Of a DNA stretch of 42,073 nt, positions 1-8,949 are shown piece after piece. The notes under the pieces are model-generated. The model ran no database searches. It was not told the DNA's origin and saw only the letters and a program-made list of their open reading frames with translations. The position numbers and the translations under genes are program-made. How positions within the stretch are numbered: position 1 is the first letter of the stretch; each line of letters opens with the position of its first letter. This DNA is from Thioalkalivibrio sp. (GTDB lineage Bacteria; Pseudomonadota; Gammaproteobacteria; Ectothiorhodospirales; Ectothiorhodospiraceae): positions 1-42,073 of the forward strand of contig JAABTX010000017.1 of NCBI GenBank assembly GCA_011389655.1, written 5' to 3'.

Positions 1-1236
1 GACATCCCGAATGCAGCCGTTCGCGCGATCGAGGTCGAGATCGTCCCACATCGCGTGCTGCGAGAAGGCCACCTGGGTCGGGATGCCGCCCGGGGCGGCG
101 AGGTAGCGTGCGCGCGCCTCCGTGACCTCGGCCCGCGCCACGTCCCAGCGGTCGAGTGCCGCGGCCAGGGAGGGGCTGTGCACGGTGGCCGCGTCGCGGT
201 GGATCAGCCCGGCGCGGTCCAGCTCGCCGAGGATGCCGATCACGCCGCCGGCGCGGTGCACGTCCTCCATGTGGTACTTCTGCGTCGCGGGTGCGACCTT
301 GCAGATGTTCGGCACGCTGCGCGAAAGACGGTCGATGTCGGCCATCGTGAAGTTCACCCCGCCCTCCTGGGCCGCGGCAAGCAGGTGCAGCACGGTGTTG
401 GTCGATCCGCCCATCGCGATGTCGAGGCTCATTGCGTTCTCGAAGGCATCGAGGCTCGCGATCGCGCGTGGCAGCACCGAGGGATCGTCCCTTTCATAAT
501 GACGGCGGGCCAGCTCGACGATCAGCCGACCGGCCTCCAGGAAGAGCTCCCGGCGGCCCGCGTGGGTCGCGAGCAGCGAGCCGTTGCCCGGCAGCGACAG
601 GCCCAGCGCCTCGGTGAGGCAGTTCATCGAGTTCGCGGTGAACATGCCGGAGCAGGACCCGCAGGTCGGGCAGGCCGAGCGCTCGTACTCCCGCACCGCC
701 TCGTCGCTCTCGTTCGGGTTGGCCGCGACCACCATTGCGTCCACCAGGTCGAGGTGGACCACGGTATCGTCGCGCTGGACCTTTCCGGCCTCCATCGGGC
801 CACCCGACACGAATACCGCCGGGATATTCAGGCGCATCGCGGCCATCAGCATGCCGGGCGTGATCTTGTCGCAGTTCGATATGCAGACCAGCGCATCGGC
901 GCAATGGGCATTGACCATGTACTCCACACTGTCGGCGATGATCTCCCGCGAAGGCAGCGAGTAGAGCATGCCGCCATGGCCCATCGCGATACCGTCATCC
1001 ACCGCGATGGTATTGAACTCCTTGGCGACCCCGCCGGCCTTCTCGATCTCGCGCGCGACCAGTTGCCCGAGGTCCTTCAGGTGCACGTGACCCGGAACGA
1101 ACTGCGTAAAGGAGTTGGCGACCGCGATGATCGGCTTGCCGAAGTCGCCGTCCTTCATCCCGGTTGCGCGCCAGAGCGCGCGGGCGCCGGCCATGTTGCG
1201 GCCATGGGTCGTGGTGCGTGAGCGATACTGGGGCAT
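1..1236 (-). CDS. ilvD: Dihydroxy-acid dehydratase, N-terminal two thirds (cut by window edge)
   Basis: Catalyses dehydration of 2,3-dihydroxy-isovalerate (or methylvalerate) to the 2-keto acid, the third common step of valine/isoleucine synthesis, in the cytoplasm with an Fe-S cluster. The visible 412 residues start [20 protein letters not shown] and match the E. coli enzyme almost residue for residue. Cluster cysteines are visible at C122 ([10 protein letters not shown]) and C195 (ACPTCGSC), followed by [10 protein letters not shown] and [12 protein letters not shown]. The family is about 615 aa, so roughly 200 C-terminal residues lie left of the window. The reading frame is intact to base 1, so this is an edge effect and not a pseudogene. 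The start ATG at 1236 is set by alignment to the family N-terminus. It is transcribed away from the HMA gene. Confidence 0.97.
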   Translation of the reverse strand, partial: MPQYRSRTTTHGRNMAGARALWRATGMKDGDFGKPIIAVANSFTQFVPGHVHLKDLGQLVAREIEKAGGVAKEFNTIAVDDGIAMGHGGMLYSLPSREIIADSVEYMVNAHCADALVCISNCDKITPGMLMAAMRLNIPAVFVSGGPMEAGKVQRDDTVVHLDLVDAMVVAANPNESDEAVREYERSACPTCGSCSGMFTANSMNCLTEALGLSLPGNGSLLATHAGRRELFLEAGRLIVELARRHYERDDPSVLPRAIASLDAFENAMSLDIAMGGSTNTVLHLLAAAQEGGVNFTMADIDRLSRSVPNICKVAPATQKYHMEDVHRAGGVIGILGELDRAGLIHRDAATVHSPSLAAALDRWDVARAEVTEARARYLAAPGGIPTQVAFSQHAMWDDLDLDRANGCIRDV

Positions 1237-1317
1237 GCGGTGATCCCTTGAACATTCCGGGCAAAATGGAATCATACCTGCAGTCTCTGCATCGTGGAGA
1301 AACTCCTGGAGGATTCA

Positions 1318-1590
1318 ATGCGCATCGAAGTGGAAAACATCAAGTGCGGCGGCTGTGCCGGCAGCATTCGCAAGGGTCTGGCGGCACTGGAGGGTGTCGA
1401 CGCGGTGGAGGTGGACATCGAAGGCGGTGTGGTTGAGGTCGAGGCTGCTGACGAACGGCGCGACGAGATCATGCGCAAGCTCGCGTCGATGGGCTACCCG
1501 GCGACGGGCTCGGTGCAGGGCCTGAAATCCGCGGGCGCCAAGGCGCGTTCCTATGTCAGCTGCGCCGTCGGCCGCATGGACAAGGACTGA
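1318..1590 (+). CDS. Small heavy-metal-associated (HMA) domain protein
   Basis: A 90-residue single HMA fold (beta-alpha-beta-beta-alpha-beta), probably a soluble cytoplasmic metal-binding or metallochaperone protein. The metal site is IKCGGCAGSI, with C10 and C13 in the usual first loop, followed by GLAALEGVDAVEVDIEGG and a terminal MGYPATG-type strand. The ATG at 1318 is preferred over an in-frame ATG at 1294 because a perfect GGAGG (1308-1312) sits 5 bases upstream. Its TGA overlaps the next gene's ATG by one base (TGATG), so the two are probably translated together. Unusual: two glycines between the cysteines, and a 25-residue tail with one extra cysteine (SCAVGRM). The metal cannot be told from sequence; Cu(I) or Zn are family possibilities. 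Confidence 0.85.
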   Translation: MRIEVENIKCGGCAGSIRKGLAALEGVDAVEVDIEGGVVEVEAADERRDEIMRKLASMGYPATGSVQGLKSAGAKARSYVSCAVGRMDKD

Positions 1591-2117
1591 TGCCGCGATC
1601 GCTGGCGGGTATACCGCGGTGCCGGCCGCGGCGTCGCGGCGGCCCCGGCACGGGCCTTACCCCTGCTCCGGCGCTCGCGCTGGCCGTGCTGCTCTGGCTG
1701 CTGGCCGCTGTCGCGGCCGCGGAGGGCCTGCCGGTCCGGGAACTGGCGATCGCCGACCGCATTCTGACGGTAGAGATTGCCGCGACCCCCGAGGCAATGT
1801 CGCGCGGCCTGATGTTCCGCGAGCACCTGCCCGACGGACACGGCATGCTCTTTGTCTGGCCGGGTGACCAGGTCGTCGGCATGTGGATGCAGAACACCCT
1901 GATTCCCCTGTCGGTGGCCTTCATCGACAGCGATTACCGGATCCGGAACATTGCCCACATGGAGCCTCACTCCCGCGATGTACATGCCTCCGATGGTCCG
2001 GTGCGCTATGCGCTGGAGGTGAACCGCGGCTGGTTTCAGCGTCACGGGGTCGCGCCCGGCATGCGCATCGCCGGCCTGGGGACGCTGCTGGATCAGCCGG
2101 ACGCGCGCATCGACTGA
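1590..2117 (+). CDS. Exported DUF192 family protein
   Basis: A 175-residue protein with an Arg-rich N-terminus, a hydrophobic segment at about residues 27-44 ending AAVAAAEG (a plausible signal peptidase I site after A44), and a DUF192 domain from about 48 to 165. Family hallmarks are RGLMFREHLPDGHGMLFVW, MWMQNTLIPLSVAFID and ALEVNRGWFQRHGVAPG. DUF192 proteins are small, often secreted or periplasmic beta-rich proteins of unknown biochemical role. The start ATG overlaps the stop of the HMA gene (TGATG), so this is a two-gene operon. The first 25 residues are unusually long and basic before the hydrophobic core, so the true start could be slightly internal. Confidence 0.85.
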   Translation: MPRSLAGIPRCRPRRRGGPGTGLTPAPALALAVLLWLLAAVAAAEGLPVRELAIADRILTVEIAATPEAMSRGLMFREHLPDGHGMLFVWPGDQVVGMWMQNTLIPLSVAFIDSDYRIRNIAHMEPHSRDVHASDGPVRYALEVNRGWFQRHGVAPGMRIAGLGTLLDQPDARID

Positions 2118-2193
2118 ATAGCCAACGCACGGCGAGAGCCCCGCCGTGATCCTGTCATAATGGGACATCGTCGGTCTCCCTTTGCCCCTGCGC

Positions 2194-5100
2194 ATGCGTC
2201 CATCCCCGATCATCCTGACCCCGGTGCTGCTGGTCCTTTTGCTGACCTGGAGCGCACTGCTGCCCGCGCAGGAGCGCGCGGCCCCCGGCGCGAGGGCACC
2301 CGAACTCACCACACAGCACCTGCTTGAGCTCCGTGCCGCGCTGCGCGAGGGACGTCAGCGGCTGGTGCCCATGGCCGAGGCGATCGATACCGGGCCCGCC
2401 GAGGCCTGGCTGGAGGCGAGCCCCGCCGACCGTCTTGCCGAACGGGCAGCGGCCACCACGGAGAATGCGGCGGAGAACGCGCTGTGGCGCTCGGCGCTGG
2501 AACACGAGGAGGCCGGCGCCGAACGGCTGCGCGGCGCCCTGGACCGAGCACAGCTGGCGCTGGCCGCACAACGACGGCTGAGCGAGGCCGAGCGGCGCCT
2601 GGGCAGGATCCTGGACACGGCACCTCCCGCGGCGGGCGCGGGGGATCGGCCCCCTGACCGGATCGAGGAGGACATCGCGGCACTGGAGCGGCGGCGCACC
2701 CAGCTCGCGCTGGAACGGGAACAGAAACAGCAGCTGCTCGAACGTCTGGAGGCCCAGGCGCGCACCCAGCCCGAGACACTCGAAGGATTGCGCCGGCAGC
2801 GGGTGGAAGAGGCTGCCGCGGAGACCTGGGGTCCGCTGCAGGACCCGACGCTTGGCGATGCCCTTGCCGCCTGGGAACTCGCCCGGGACCGCCGCGCGGA
2901 GGCGCGCATCATCGCGGCTCAGCTCGACGCGGAGGTGCTGACCCCGCGGGTCGGGCTGCTCGACCTGGAACTCCGTGTCCTGGATGCCGAACAGCGCTGG
3001 ATCGACCAGCGCATGCGGCAGCTTGCCGAGGAGCTGGCTGAGCGGGCCGGCGAGGAGCTGCGCGCACTGCGCGATGACGTACGCCATCTGACCGAGCGCC
3101 AGCCCGAGGCCGCAGTGCGCTTCGCACCCGAGATCCAGTCCCTCCTGCACCGCATCGACCGGGTTGTCGCGACGCAGGCGCGGATCCGCGAACTGCAGGC
3201 CGAGCGCGAACGCTATACCCGGATCGAGACCGACCTGAGCCAGACCCTGGCCAGCGTGCGCGAGCGCCTCGAGATCGGGGGCCTGACCGATGTCCTCGGA
3301 GGGCTGCTGATCGAGGAGGAGCGGCGTCTGCGTGGTCTGCTGGATCTGCGCTACGCACTGCGCGACCTCGAGCGGGAACTGGCGCAGTCCCGCCTGCGGG
3401 ACATCACCCTTCGGGACGAGCTGCGTACCCTGCCTCCGGCGCCCGCGGGTCTGGCCGAGGACCGTGCGGCCGCGGAACTCCGGCGCCTTCAGGACACCGT
3501 GATCGGGATGCAGCTCCAGGCCGACGAGATGCTGACGGAACAGCTGCAGTTGACCGAGGCCCGGCTGCGCGCCGCCGTGCTGCAGATCGAGGAACTGTCG
3601 CAGCTGCTGCGCGAAGCCCTGCTCTGGTGGCCCAGTCATTCGTCGGTCGGGGTGGAGTGGTCCATGCGCCTCCCCGCTGCGCTGATCGCCCTGCTGGATC
3701 CTGCATCGTGGAGGGAGATCCGGGGTGCGCTGGTCCAGGTGACCCTCGGACACCCGGCGGGATCGCTGCTCACGCTGCTGATCGCGGGCCTGCTGCTGCT
3801 CTGGGCCCGCGGCACGCCGCGGCATCTCGCGCGGTTGGCCGAGATGACCACGCACCGCTTCACCGACCGCATCGGCCTGACCTTCCAGGCGATCGGCTGG
3901 AGCCTGCTGCGTACGCTTCCCGTGCCCGTGCTGCTGGCCTCCACCGCATTCCGGCTGGAACGGCTCCCGGACGTCGAGCCGGCGGTCGAGATTCTGGCCA
4001 TCCTCTTCTTCAGCACCGCGCTGTGGTGGCTGGTCGGCCACCTCTCCCTGCTGTTCACCGGGAAGCACGGGGTCGGGACCGCGCACTTTGCCTGGAATCC
4101 GCAGATGGTGCGTCGGCTGCGACGTCACCTCGCGTGGTACCTGCCCACCCAGCTGCTGCTGATCGTGTTCCTCGCACTGAGCCTCGGACACCCCAGCGAT
4201 CTCGTCGCCGATGTCTTCGGGCGCATCGCCCTGCTCGCGTCGGTGGTCGTGACCGGGGTATTTGCCTGGCGCATGCTCGCGCCGTGGCAGCATGGCGAAG
4301 ACAATCCGCGGGGGGAGCGCAGGCGCCGGTTCATGCGGGTTGCGCTGATGGCGTACGCCGTGGTCCTGGGCATGCTGACCCTGACCGGCTATCTGCTGAC
4401 CGTGGCCGCCCTGCTCGCACACACCATCAATACCGCGATCGTGGTGGCCGGTGTCTGGCTTGGCTATAGCCTCGCCGCTCGCGCGCTGGTCCTGAGCGAG
4501 ACGCGACTGGTGATCCGGCGCATGCGCGAGCAGCGCGCGAAGGCGGCGGCACAGGCCGGCCGGACCGGAGGCGAAGGGGCGCGGGTGGAGATACCGGAGC
4601 CGCACCTGAGCGTCGAGAACATCAATCAGCAGACCCGCAGCCTGTTGCGGGTGAGCGCCGGCGCCGCGCTCGTGCTCGGCCTGTTCTGGGTCTGGTCGGA
4701 GTTGCTGCCCGCGCTCACGTGGCTGGACGGCGTAACCCTTTGGTCACGCACCATCGTGATCGGCGAGACCGAGATCCTGAGCCGGGTGAGCCTCCAGGAC
4801 TTCCTGCTCGCGATCTTCCTTGGGGTGCTGTTCACCCTGGCCGCGCGCAACCTGCCGGGCCTGGTGGAGATCCTTCTCTCGCGCAGCACCCAGATGGATG
4901 CCGCCGGCCGCTACACCGTGACCACCCTGCTGCGCTACGCGCTGGCGGTGATCGCGGTGATCAGCGTCTTCTCGCTGCTGGGCCTGCGCTGGGCCGAACT
5001 GCAGTGGATGGTTGCGGCCCTGACGCTGGGGCTCGGCTTCGGCCTGCAGGAGGTGGTCGCGAACTTCGTGTCCGGCATCATCATGCTCTTCGAACGCCCG

Positions 5101-5634
5101 GCTCGCGTCGGCGACACCATCACCATCGGCGAGTACAGCGGCACGGTGACCCGGATTCGCACGCGCGCCACCACCATCGTGGACTGGGACAACCGCGAGA
5201 TCGTGGTGCCGAACAAGAACTTCATCACCGAGCGGCTGATCAACTGGACGCTGTCCGACACCACCACGCGCATCGTGATCCCGATCGGTGTGAGTTACGA
5301 CGCGGACGTGGACGAGGTGATCGCGACGCTGCGGTCGATCGCCGAAAATCATCCGGCGGCCCTGAAGGACCCGGCGCCCAGCGTCTTCTTCCTGAACTTC
5401 GGGGACAGCTCGCTGGGCTTCGAACTCCGGGTCTACGTGAGCCAGCTGAAGGACCGCCTCGCCACGACCAGCGAACTCCATCAGATTATCGTCAGGGAGT
5501 TCCGCCGGAAGGGAATCGAGATCGCCTACCCGCAGATGGACCTGCACATCCGGGACATGGCCCCGATGGCGCGGGCGGATAGCCGCGAGGAACCGGGCCG
5601 GGACGGTGGCGGGCCGCCGCCCGCTGGCGGCTGA
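2194..5634 (+). CDS. MscK/KefA-type mechanosensitive ion channel
   Basis: A large inner-membrane tension-gated channel (about 1146 aa; E. coli MscK and MscM are about 1110-1120). Order: signal peptide (1-26); a long Glu/Arg/Leu-rich periplasmic helical coiled-coil region (about 30-490); a block of inner-membrane helices from about 522; then the MscS core. The pore helix and cytoplasmic beta domain are clear from about residue 944 (LGLGFGLQEVVANFVSGIIM, FERPARVGDTITIG, IVVPNKNFITERLINWT). It protects cells from hypo-osmotic shock. MscK and MscM cannot be separated by eye. ATG 2194 is chosen; an in-frame TTG at 2182 would add four residues and neither has a strong ribosome site. It follows the DUF192 gene by about 75 bp. 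Confidence 0.9.
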   Translation: MRPSPIILTPVLLVLLLTWSALLPAQERAAPGARAPELTTQHLLELRAALREGRQRLVPMAEAIDTGPAEAWLEASPADRLAERAAATTENAAENALWRSALEHEEAGAERLRGALDRAQLALAAQRRLSEAERRLGRILDTAPPAAGAGDRPPDRIEEDIAALERRRTQLALEREQKQQLLERLEAQARTQPETLEGLRRQRVEEAAAETWGPLQDPTLGDALAAWELARDRRAEARIIAAQLDAEVLTPRVGLLDLELRVLDAEQRWIDQRMRQLAEELAERAGEELRALRDDVRHLTERQPEAAVRFAPEIQSLLHRIDRVVATQARIRELQAERERYTRIETDLSQTLASVRERLEIGGLTDVLGGLLIEEERRLRGLLDLRYALRDLERELAQSRLRDITLRDELRTLPPAPAGLAEDRAAAELRRLQDTVIGMQLQADEMLTEQLQLTEARLRAAVLQIEELSQLLREALLWWPSHSSVGVEWSMRLPAALIALLDPASWREIRGALVQVTLGHPAGSLLTLLIAGLLLLWARGTPRHLARLAEMTTHRFTDRIGLTFQAIGWSLLRTLPVPVLLASTAFRLERLPDVEPAVEILAILFFSTALWWLVGHLSLLFTGKHGVGTAHFAWNPQMVRRLRRHLAWYLPTQLLLIVFLALSLGHPSDLVADVFGRIALLASVVVTGVFAWRMLAPWQHGEDNPRGERRRRFMRVALMAYAVVLGMLTLTGYLLTVAALLAHTINTAIVVAGVWLGYSLAARALVLSETRLVIRRMREQRAKAAAQAGRTGGEGARVEIPEPHLSVENINQQTRSLLRVSAGAALVLGLFWVWSELLPALTWLDGVTLWSRTIVIGETEILSRVSLQDFLLAIFLGVLFTLAARNLPGLVEILLSRSTQMDAAGRYTVTTLLRYALAVIAVISVFSLLGLRWAELQWMVAALTLGLGFGLQEVVANFVSGIIMLFERPARVGDTITIGEYSGTVTRIRTRATTIVDWDNREIVVPNKNFITERLINWTLSDTTTRIVIPIGVSYDADVDEVIATLRSIAENHPAALKDPAPSVFFLNFGDSSLGFELRVYVSQLKDRLATTSELHQIIVREFRRKGIEIAYPQMDLHIRDMAPMARADSREEPGRDGGGPPPAGG

Positions 5635-5700
5635 TCCGCGCGACGCGCGAGACACGACCGCGCACGGCCTTCCGGGGCGGCCGGGAACAGGCCGGGACAG

Positions 5701-5765
5701 GTGCGGCATCCAGCCGCGATGCCCCTGCGGAGCCATGCCCGATCGCGGCCGGAGGCCGTTCCCGC
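5701..5765. repeat. REP-like palindromic pair (family A, copy 1)
   Basis: The left arm (5701-5720, ending CCAGCCGCGAT) and the right arm (5741-5765, starting GATCGCGGCCGGAGG) are near-inverted copies. Both match the better-preserved pair at 9647-9714. The left arm differs at only two positions in 20 from its counterpart. It lies between the convergent channel and cupin genes. Confidence 0.7.
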
Positions 5766-5776
5766 GGGCGCAGCCG

Positions 5777-6145
5777 TCACAACGGCTCCGGGTCGATGTC
5801 CCGGTAAATGTCGCGCGTAAAGCGCGGGGTACAGACGGCCAGAAACACCAGATCGACGTCCCCGGTATTGGTGATTCGCTGCGAGGTGTCCGGGGGCACC
5901 ACGACCACGTCGCCCGCGCCCACCTCCTGCGGCGCCTGCGTTCCGACCTCGGCCCGGCCCCTGCCCTCGAGGATCACGTAGCGCTCGGTCACGCCCTTCA
6001 GGCGGTGAAGCCGGGTGGTGACCCCCGGCTCGACGCGGGCGCGGGCCACCGACACCGCGGTGTCGGTCGGCGTATTCCACCACTCGGCGATGTGGCAGCG
6101 CTCCTCGAACCAGTATTCAGCGGGCGGCTGGGCAGTCCCTGTCAT
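5777..6145 (-). CDS. Small single-domain cupin protein
   Basis: A 122-residue single-domain cupin, family of 'cupin 2 conserved barrel' proteins. Motif 1 runs GVTTRLHRLKGVTERYVILEG (from about 41) and motif 2 GDVVVVPPDTSQRITNTGD (78-96), followed by FLAVCTPRF. Only part of the usual metal-ligand set remains: H47 and E54 are present, but the second His of HxH is Leu and the motif 2 His is Arg. It may therefore bind sugar nucleotides or small acids without a metal, or have a non-catalytic role. ATG 6145 has a GAGG six bases upstream. A much longer open frame to 6571 is rejected because the added part has repeat-like composition. Monocistronic and divergent from argA. Substrate unknown. Confidence 0.8.
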   Translation of the reverse strand: MTGTAQPPAEYWFEERCHIAEWWNTPTDTAVSVARARVEPGVTTRLHRLKGVTERYVILEGRGRAEVGTQAPQEVGAGDVVVVPPDTSQRITNTGDVDLVFLAVCTPRFTRDIYRDIDPEPL

Positions 6146-6603
6146 CGGTACCTCACCGAGCCCATCGGCATGGCGGCGATGCGCGGCAGGCCGCTGGCAT
6201 CTTTGCAGAAGAGGATCGGCCAACCCGGGCCGGGCATGCTTCGCAGGATTCCGCTGCTCGATGGGATCAAGGGTAGCTACCCGCTGGATGGAGATCCCCC
6301 GGCCCAGCAGGCGGGGGTTGGGGGTTGTGTTCCGCCGTGCGCGACGTTCGCGCTGCGTGAATCCTCGCACAGAGCCCACACCAGGCGTCAATCGCGGCAT
6401 CCCCCCGGGTGAGATCCCCCGCGCCGGAGCGCCGACAGTACTCGCCTCCCACAGGGACCGGGGCGCACGCCGCAGGAGGCCCAGGGCAAGCGCTTCTACA
6501 CCCGAAACGGCCGAAGGCGATACACTCGTGCGAACCGGGGCGACAGAAACGGGACACAAACTCGCCGGCACCGCCGCCCCCGGCAGGCGAGGACTCGACC
6601 GAC
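6146..6603. other. 458-bp intergenic region between cupin gene and argA
   Basis: No credible gene. It contains the dispersed repeat at 6413-6464 and G/C homopolymer-like runs near 6294-6330. A weak GCGAGGA ribosome site for argA lies near its right end. No clear sigma-70 boxes could be assigned. Confidence 0.5.
6413..6464. repeat. Dispersed intergenic repeat (family B, degenerate copy)
   Basis: Shares a run of about 50 bp with 11991-12048: GATC, a C run, GCGCCGGA, a CGnCGA core and CTCGCCTCCC(A/G)CAGGG. It is less symmetric than the second copy. Similarity was judged by eye at roughly 80 percent. Confidence 0.5.
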
Positions 6604-7926
6604 ATGGATCCAGACCCGCAACACACCGAACTCGACTGGTTCCGCGCGGCGGTGCCCTATGTCGCCGCGCATCGCGACCGGACCATGGTCATCGCGATGG
6701 CGGGCGAGGCCGCCCGGGCACCCGAATTCCCGGCCCTGCTGCGGGACATCGCGCAGCTGCGGGCACTCGGCACGCGGGTGGTGCTGGTACATGGGGCCCG
6801 TCCTCAGATCGAGGCCCGGCTGCGTGACCGCGGACTCACGCCGCGATACTCGCGAGGCCTGCGGGTGACCGATGCCGAGGCGCTGGAGGCGGTCTGCGAC
6901 GCGGTCGGTCGCCTCCGGCTGCACATCGAGGGGCTGCTGTCACGCAATCTCGGCAGCCCGGGCATCGCCGGCGCCCGCCTGCGGGTTGCTAGCGGCAACT
7001 TCGTGACCGCGCGGCCGCTGGGGGTCCGCGACGGGGTGGATTTCCAGTACACCGGCGAGGTCAGGCGGGTGGACGCACCGGGAATCACGCGCCTGCTCGA
7101 CGAGGGCCAGATCGTGCTGGTGTCACCGCTCGGCTACTCGCCGACCGGCGAGGTCTTCAACCTGTCCGGCGAAGACGTCGCGACCCAGGTCGCGGCCGGT
7201 CTGAAGGCGGACAAGCTGGTGTTTCTGACCGAGGCCGGCCCGCTGCGCGACCGGCACGCCGAGACGCTCACGCAGCTGACGGTGCCGGCGGTGGAGCGGC
7301 TGCTGGCCACGGAGGCCGGGCTGCCGGAGGAACTGGCCGGCCACCTGCGCAGCGCGGTGGAGGTCTGCGCCGTGCACGACCTGCGCGTACACCTCGTGGA
7401 CCGGCACATCGACGGTGGCCTGCTGATCGAGCTGTTCTCGCGGAGCGGAATCGGGACCCTGGTCAGCCGCGAGCCGGTGGAGCGCCTGCGCGCCGCGACC
7501 ATCGACGATGTGGGCGGGATCTTCGAACTCATCCAGCCGCTGGAGAGCGAGGGCATTCTGGTCCGACGCACCCGCGAGCACCTGGAACTGGAGATCGACT
7601 GCTTCCAGGTGCTGGACGCCGACGGGCTGATCATCGGCACCGCGGCACTCTACACCTTCCCCGAAACACAGGTGGCCGAGATCGCCTGCCTCGCCCTGCA
7701 TCCGGACTATCGTGGCGGCGGGCGGGGCGACCAGATCCTGGAACACATGGAGGGCCTGGCCCAGAGGCGCGGCCATCGGCAGGTCTTCGTGCTCACCACG
7801 CGAACCGCGCAGTGGTTCCAGGAACGCGGCTATCACCCGGGCAACATCGACGATCTGCCGGCCGCGCGCCAGGCGCTGTACAGCCAGGCGCGCAACTCCC
7901 GGATATTCGTGAAACGGCTCGCCTGA
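6604..7926 (+). CDS. argA: N-acetylglutamate synthase (amino-acid N-acetyltransferase)
   Basis: First step of arginine synthesis: acetyl-CoA plus glutamate to N-acetylglutamate, cytoplasmic, normally feedback-inhibited by arginine. The 440-residue length matches E. coli ArgA (443). The N-terminal amino-acid-kinase domain (about 20-285) shows VVLVHGARPQIEARL, TPRYSRGLRVTDAEALEAV and LVSPLGYSPTGEVFNLSGEDVATQVA. The C-terminal GNAT domain (about 292-430) shows VAEIACLALHPDYRGGGRGD and WFQERGYHPG. ATG 6604 fits the family N-terminus and has a GAGG about 11 bases upstream; an in-frame extension to 6409 is repeat-derived. Monocistronic as far as visible. No ARG-box was identified. Confidence 0.96.
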   Translation: MDPDPQHTELDWFRAAVPYVAAHRDRTMVIAMAGEAARAPEFPALLRDIAQLRALGTRVVLVHGARPQIEARLRDRGLTPRYSRGLRVTDAEALEAVCDAVGRLRLHIEGLLSRNLGSPGIAGARLRVASGNFVTARPLGVRDGVDFQYTGEVRRVDAPGITRLLDEGQIVLVSPLGYSPTGEVFNLSGEDVATQVAAGLKADKLVFLTEAGPLRDRHAETLTQLTVPAVERLLATEAGLPEELAGHLRSAVEVCAVHDLRVHLVDRHIDGGLLIELFSRSGIGTLVSREPVERLRAATIDDVGGIFELIQPLESEGILVRRTREHLELEIDCFQVLDADGLIIGTAALYTFPETQVAEIACLALHPDYRGGGRGDQILEHMEGLAQRRGHRQVFVLTTRTAQWFQERGYHPGNIDDLPAARQALYSQARNSRIFVKRLA

Positions 7927-8004
7927 CGCTGCTGTCGCGACGGAGGTCCATCCCACAAATGCCCGGGGTCACGGGAACCGCCCCCGGTCGCGATCGCCTG
8001 GGGC

Positions 8005-8115
8005 GAAGATTCAGCCACGGAGAAACACGGAAACACGCGGAATGCACAACGGCTCCCGTAGCGTTATTTTCTTCCATGGCTGTCCGTGTTCTTCCGTGGC
8101 TCGTCTTCATCCTTC
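8005..8115. repeat. Inverted CACGGA-type intergenic repeat
   Basis: The left arm carries AGCCACGGAGAAACACGGA (8013-8031). The right arm, read on the minus strand, carries AGCCACGGAAGAACACGGA, preceded by GATGAAGACG. The spacer holds about 50 bp. This kind of repeat is widely seen between genes of environmental bacteria and produces false short proteins. It lies between convergent argA and fetB. Confidence 0.7.
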
Positions 8116-8142
8116 GGGGGCCTTTGCCCGCGGGCATGACCG

Positions 8143-8949
8143 TCAGCCGCGGCGTCCCGGGCGAAGGCGATCCAGGCGCAGCCGCGACCGCTGGTCGAAC
8201 AGGCGCTTCGATGCCAGCCAGACCGCGCCCAGCGCGCCGAAACCGGTGCCGCCCGCGACCAGGAACATGATCAGGATCTGGTACTTCACTGCCTCCACCG
8301 GCGGCACACCCGCAAGGATCTGACCGGTCATCATCCCCGGCAGGCTGACCACGCCGGCCGCCGCCATCGCATTGATCGTCGGCATCAGGCCGCTGCGCGC
8401 GGCCTCGCGGCGCATGGTCGCGGTCGCGCTGATCCAGGTCTCCCCCAGCGCCAGCCGGCCCTCGATCACCCGGCGCTCCCGCCAGACCGTGTGGGTAAGA
8501 CGGTCCAGGCCCAGTGCGATGCCGGTCATCGTGTTGCCGAGCAGCATCCCGAGCAGCGGAATCGCGTACTGCGGTTCCCACCATGGCGTGGGCCCGACCA
8601 TCGTGGTGAGCGCCAGCACCGTCACCACGAATGCCGACAGGAACATCGTTGCCGCACCAATCCCGTAGCCCCAGATGCCGGCAAAGCGCCGCTCCTGCCG
8701 GGCCATCACCTCGTACCCGGCGACCGCCAGCATCACCAGCGCCATCAGTGCCACCCAGCTTAGCTGCGCGTGGTCGAACAGAGTCTGGAGCACCAGTCCG
8801 ACCAGCAGCAGCTGCAGTACCGTGCGCACACCCGCGATCAGCAGGCTGCGGCCCACCCCCAGACGCGCCCAGAGGGTCAGCCCCGCCAGCGCGACCACCA
8901 GCAGCGCCGCAAGCGCGAGATCCCATGCGCTCAGGCTGATCACGGTCAT
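8143..8949 (-). CDS. fetB: FetB/UPF0014 family metal-export permease
   Basis: A 268-residue polytopic membrane protein of the UPF0014 (YbbM/FetB) family, the permease of a two-gene ABC exporter linked in E. coli to iron efflux and oxidative-stress resistance. Hydrophobic helices run from about residue 8 to 245. Family signatures include GVRTVLQLLLVGLVL, GNTMTGIALGLDRL, ALGETWISATATMRREA, LPGMMTGQILAGVPPVEAVKYQILIMF and a basic C-terminus. The start ATG overlaps the stop of the ATPase gene by 4 bp (ATGA), so the pair is translationally coupled. Metal specificity is inferred from the family only. Confidence 0.92.
   Translation of the reverse strand: MTVISLSAWDLALAALLVVALAGLTLWARLGVGRSLLIAGVRTVLQLLLVGLVLQTLFDHAQLSWVALMALVMLAVAGYEVMARQERRFAGIWGYGIGAATMFLSAFVVTVLALTTMVGPTPWWEPQYAIPLLGMLLGNTMTGIALGLDRLTHTVWRERRVIEGRLALGETWISATATMRREAARSGLMPTINAMAAAGVVSLPGMMTGQILAGVPPVEAVKYQILIMFLVAGGTGFGALGAVWLASKRLFDQRSRLRLDRLRPGRRG

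Noticed and set aside
1-1236. Truncated ilvD as a pseudogene
   Set aside because: The frame is open to base 1 with all expected motifs; it is cut only by the window edge.
2155-4605. Long minus-strand open frame opposite the mechanosensitive channel gene
   Set aside because: Gln/Arg/His-rich translation with no family likeness; a high-GC shadow of the real plus-strand gene.
6146-6571. N-terminal extension of the cupin gene
   Set aside because: The added 140 residues are repeat-derived, and a good ribosome site precedes ATG 6145.
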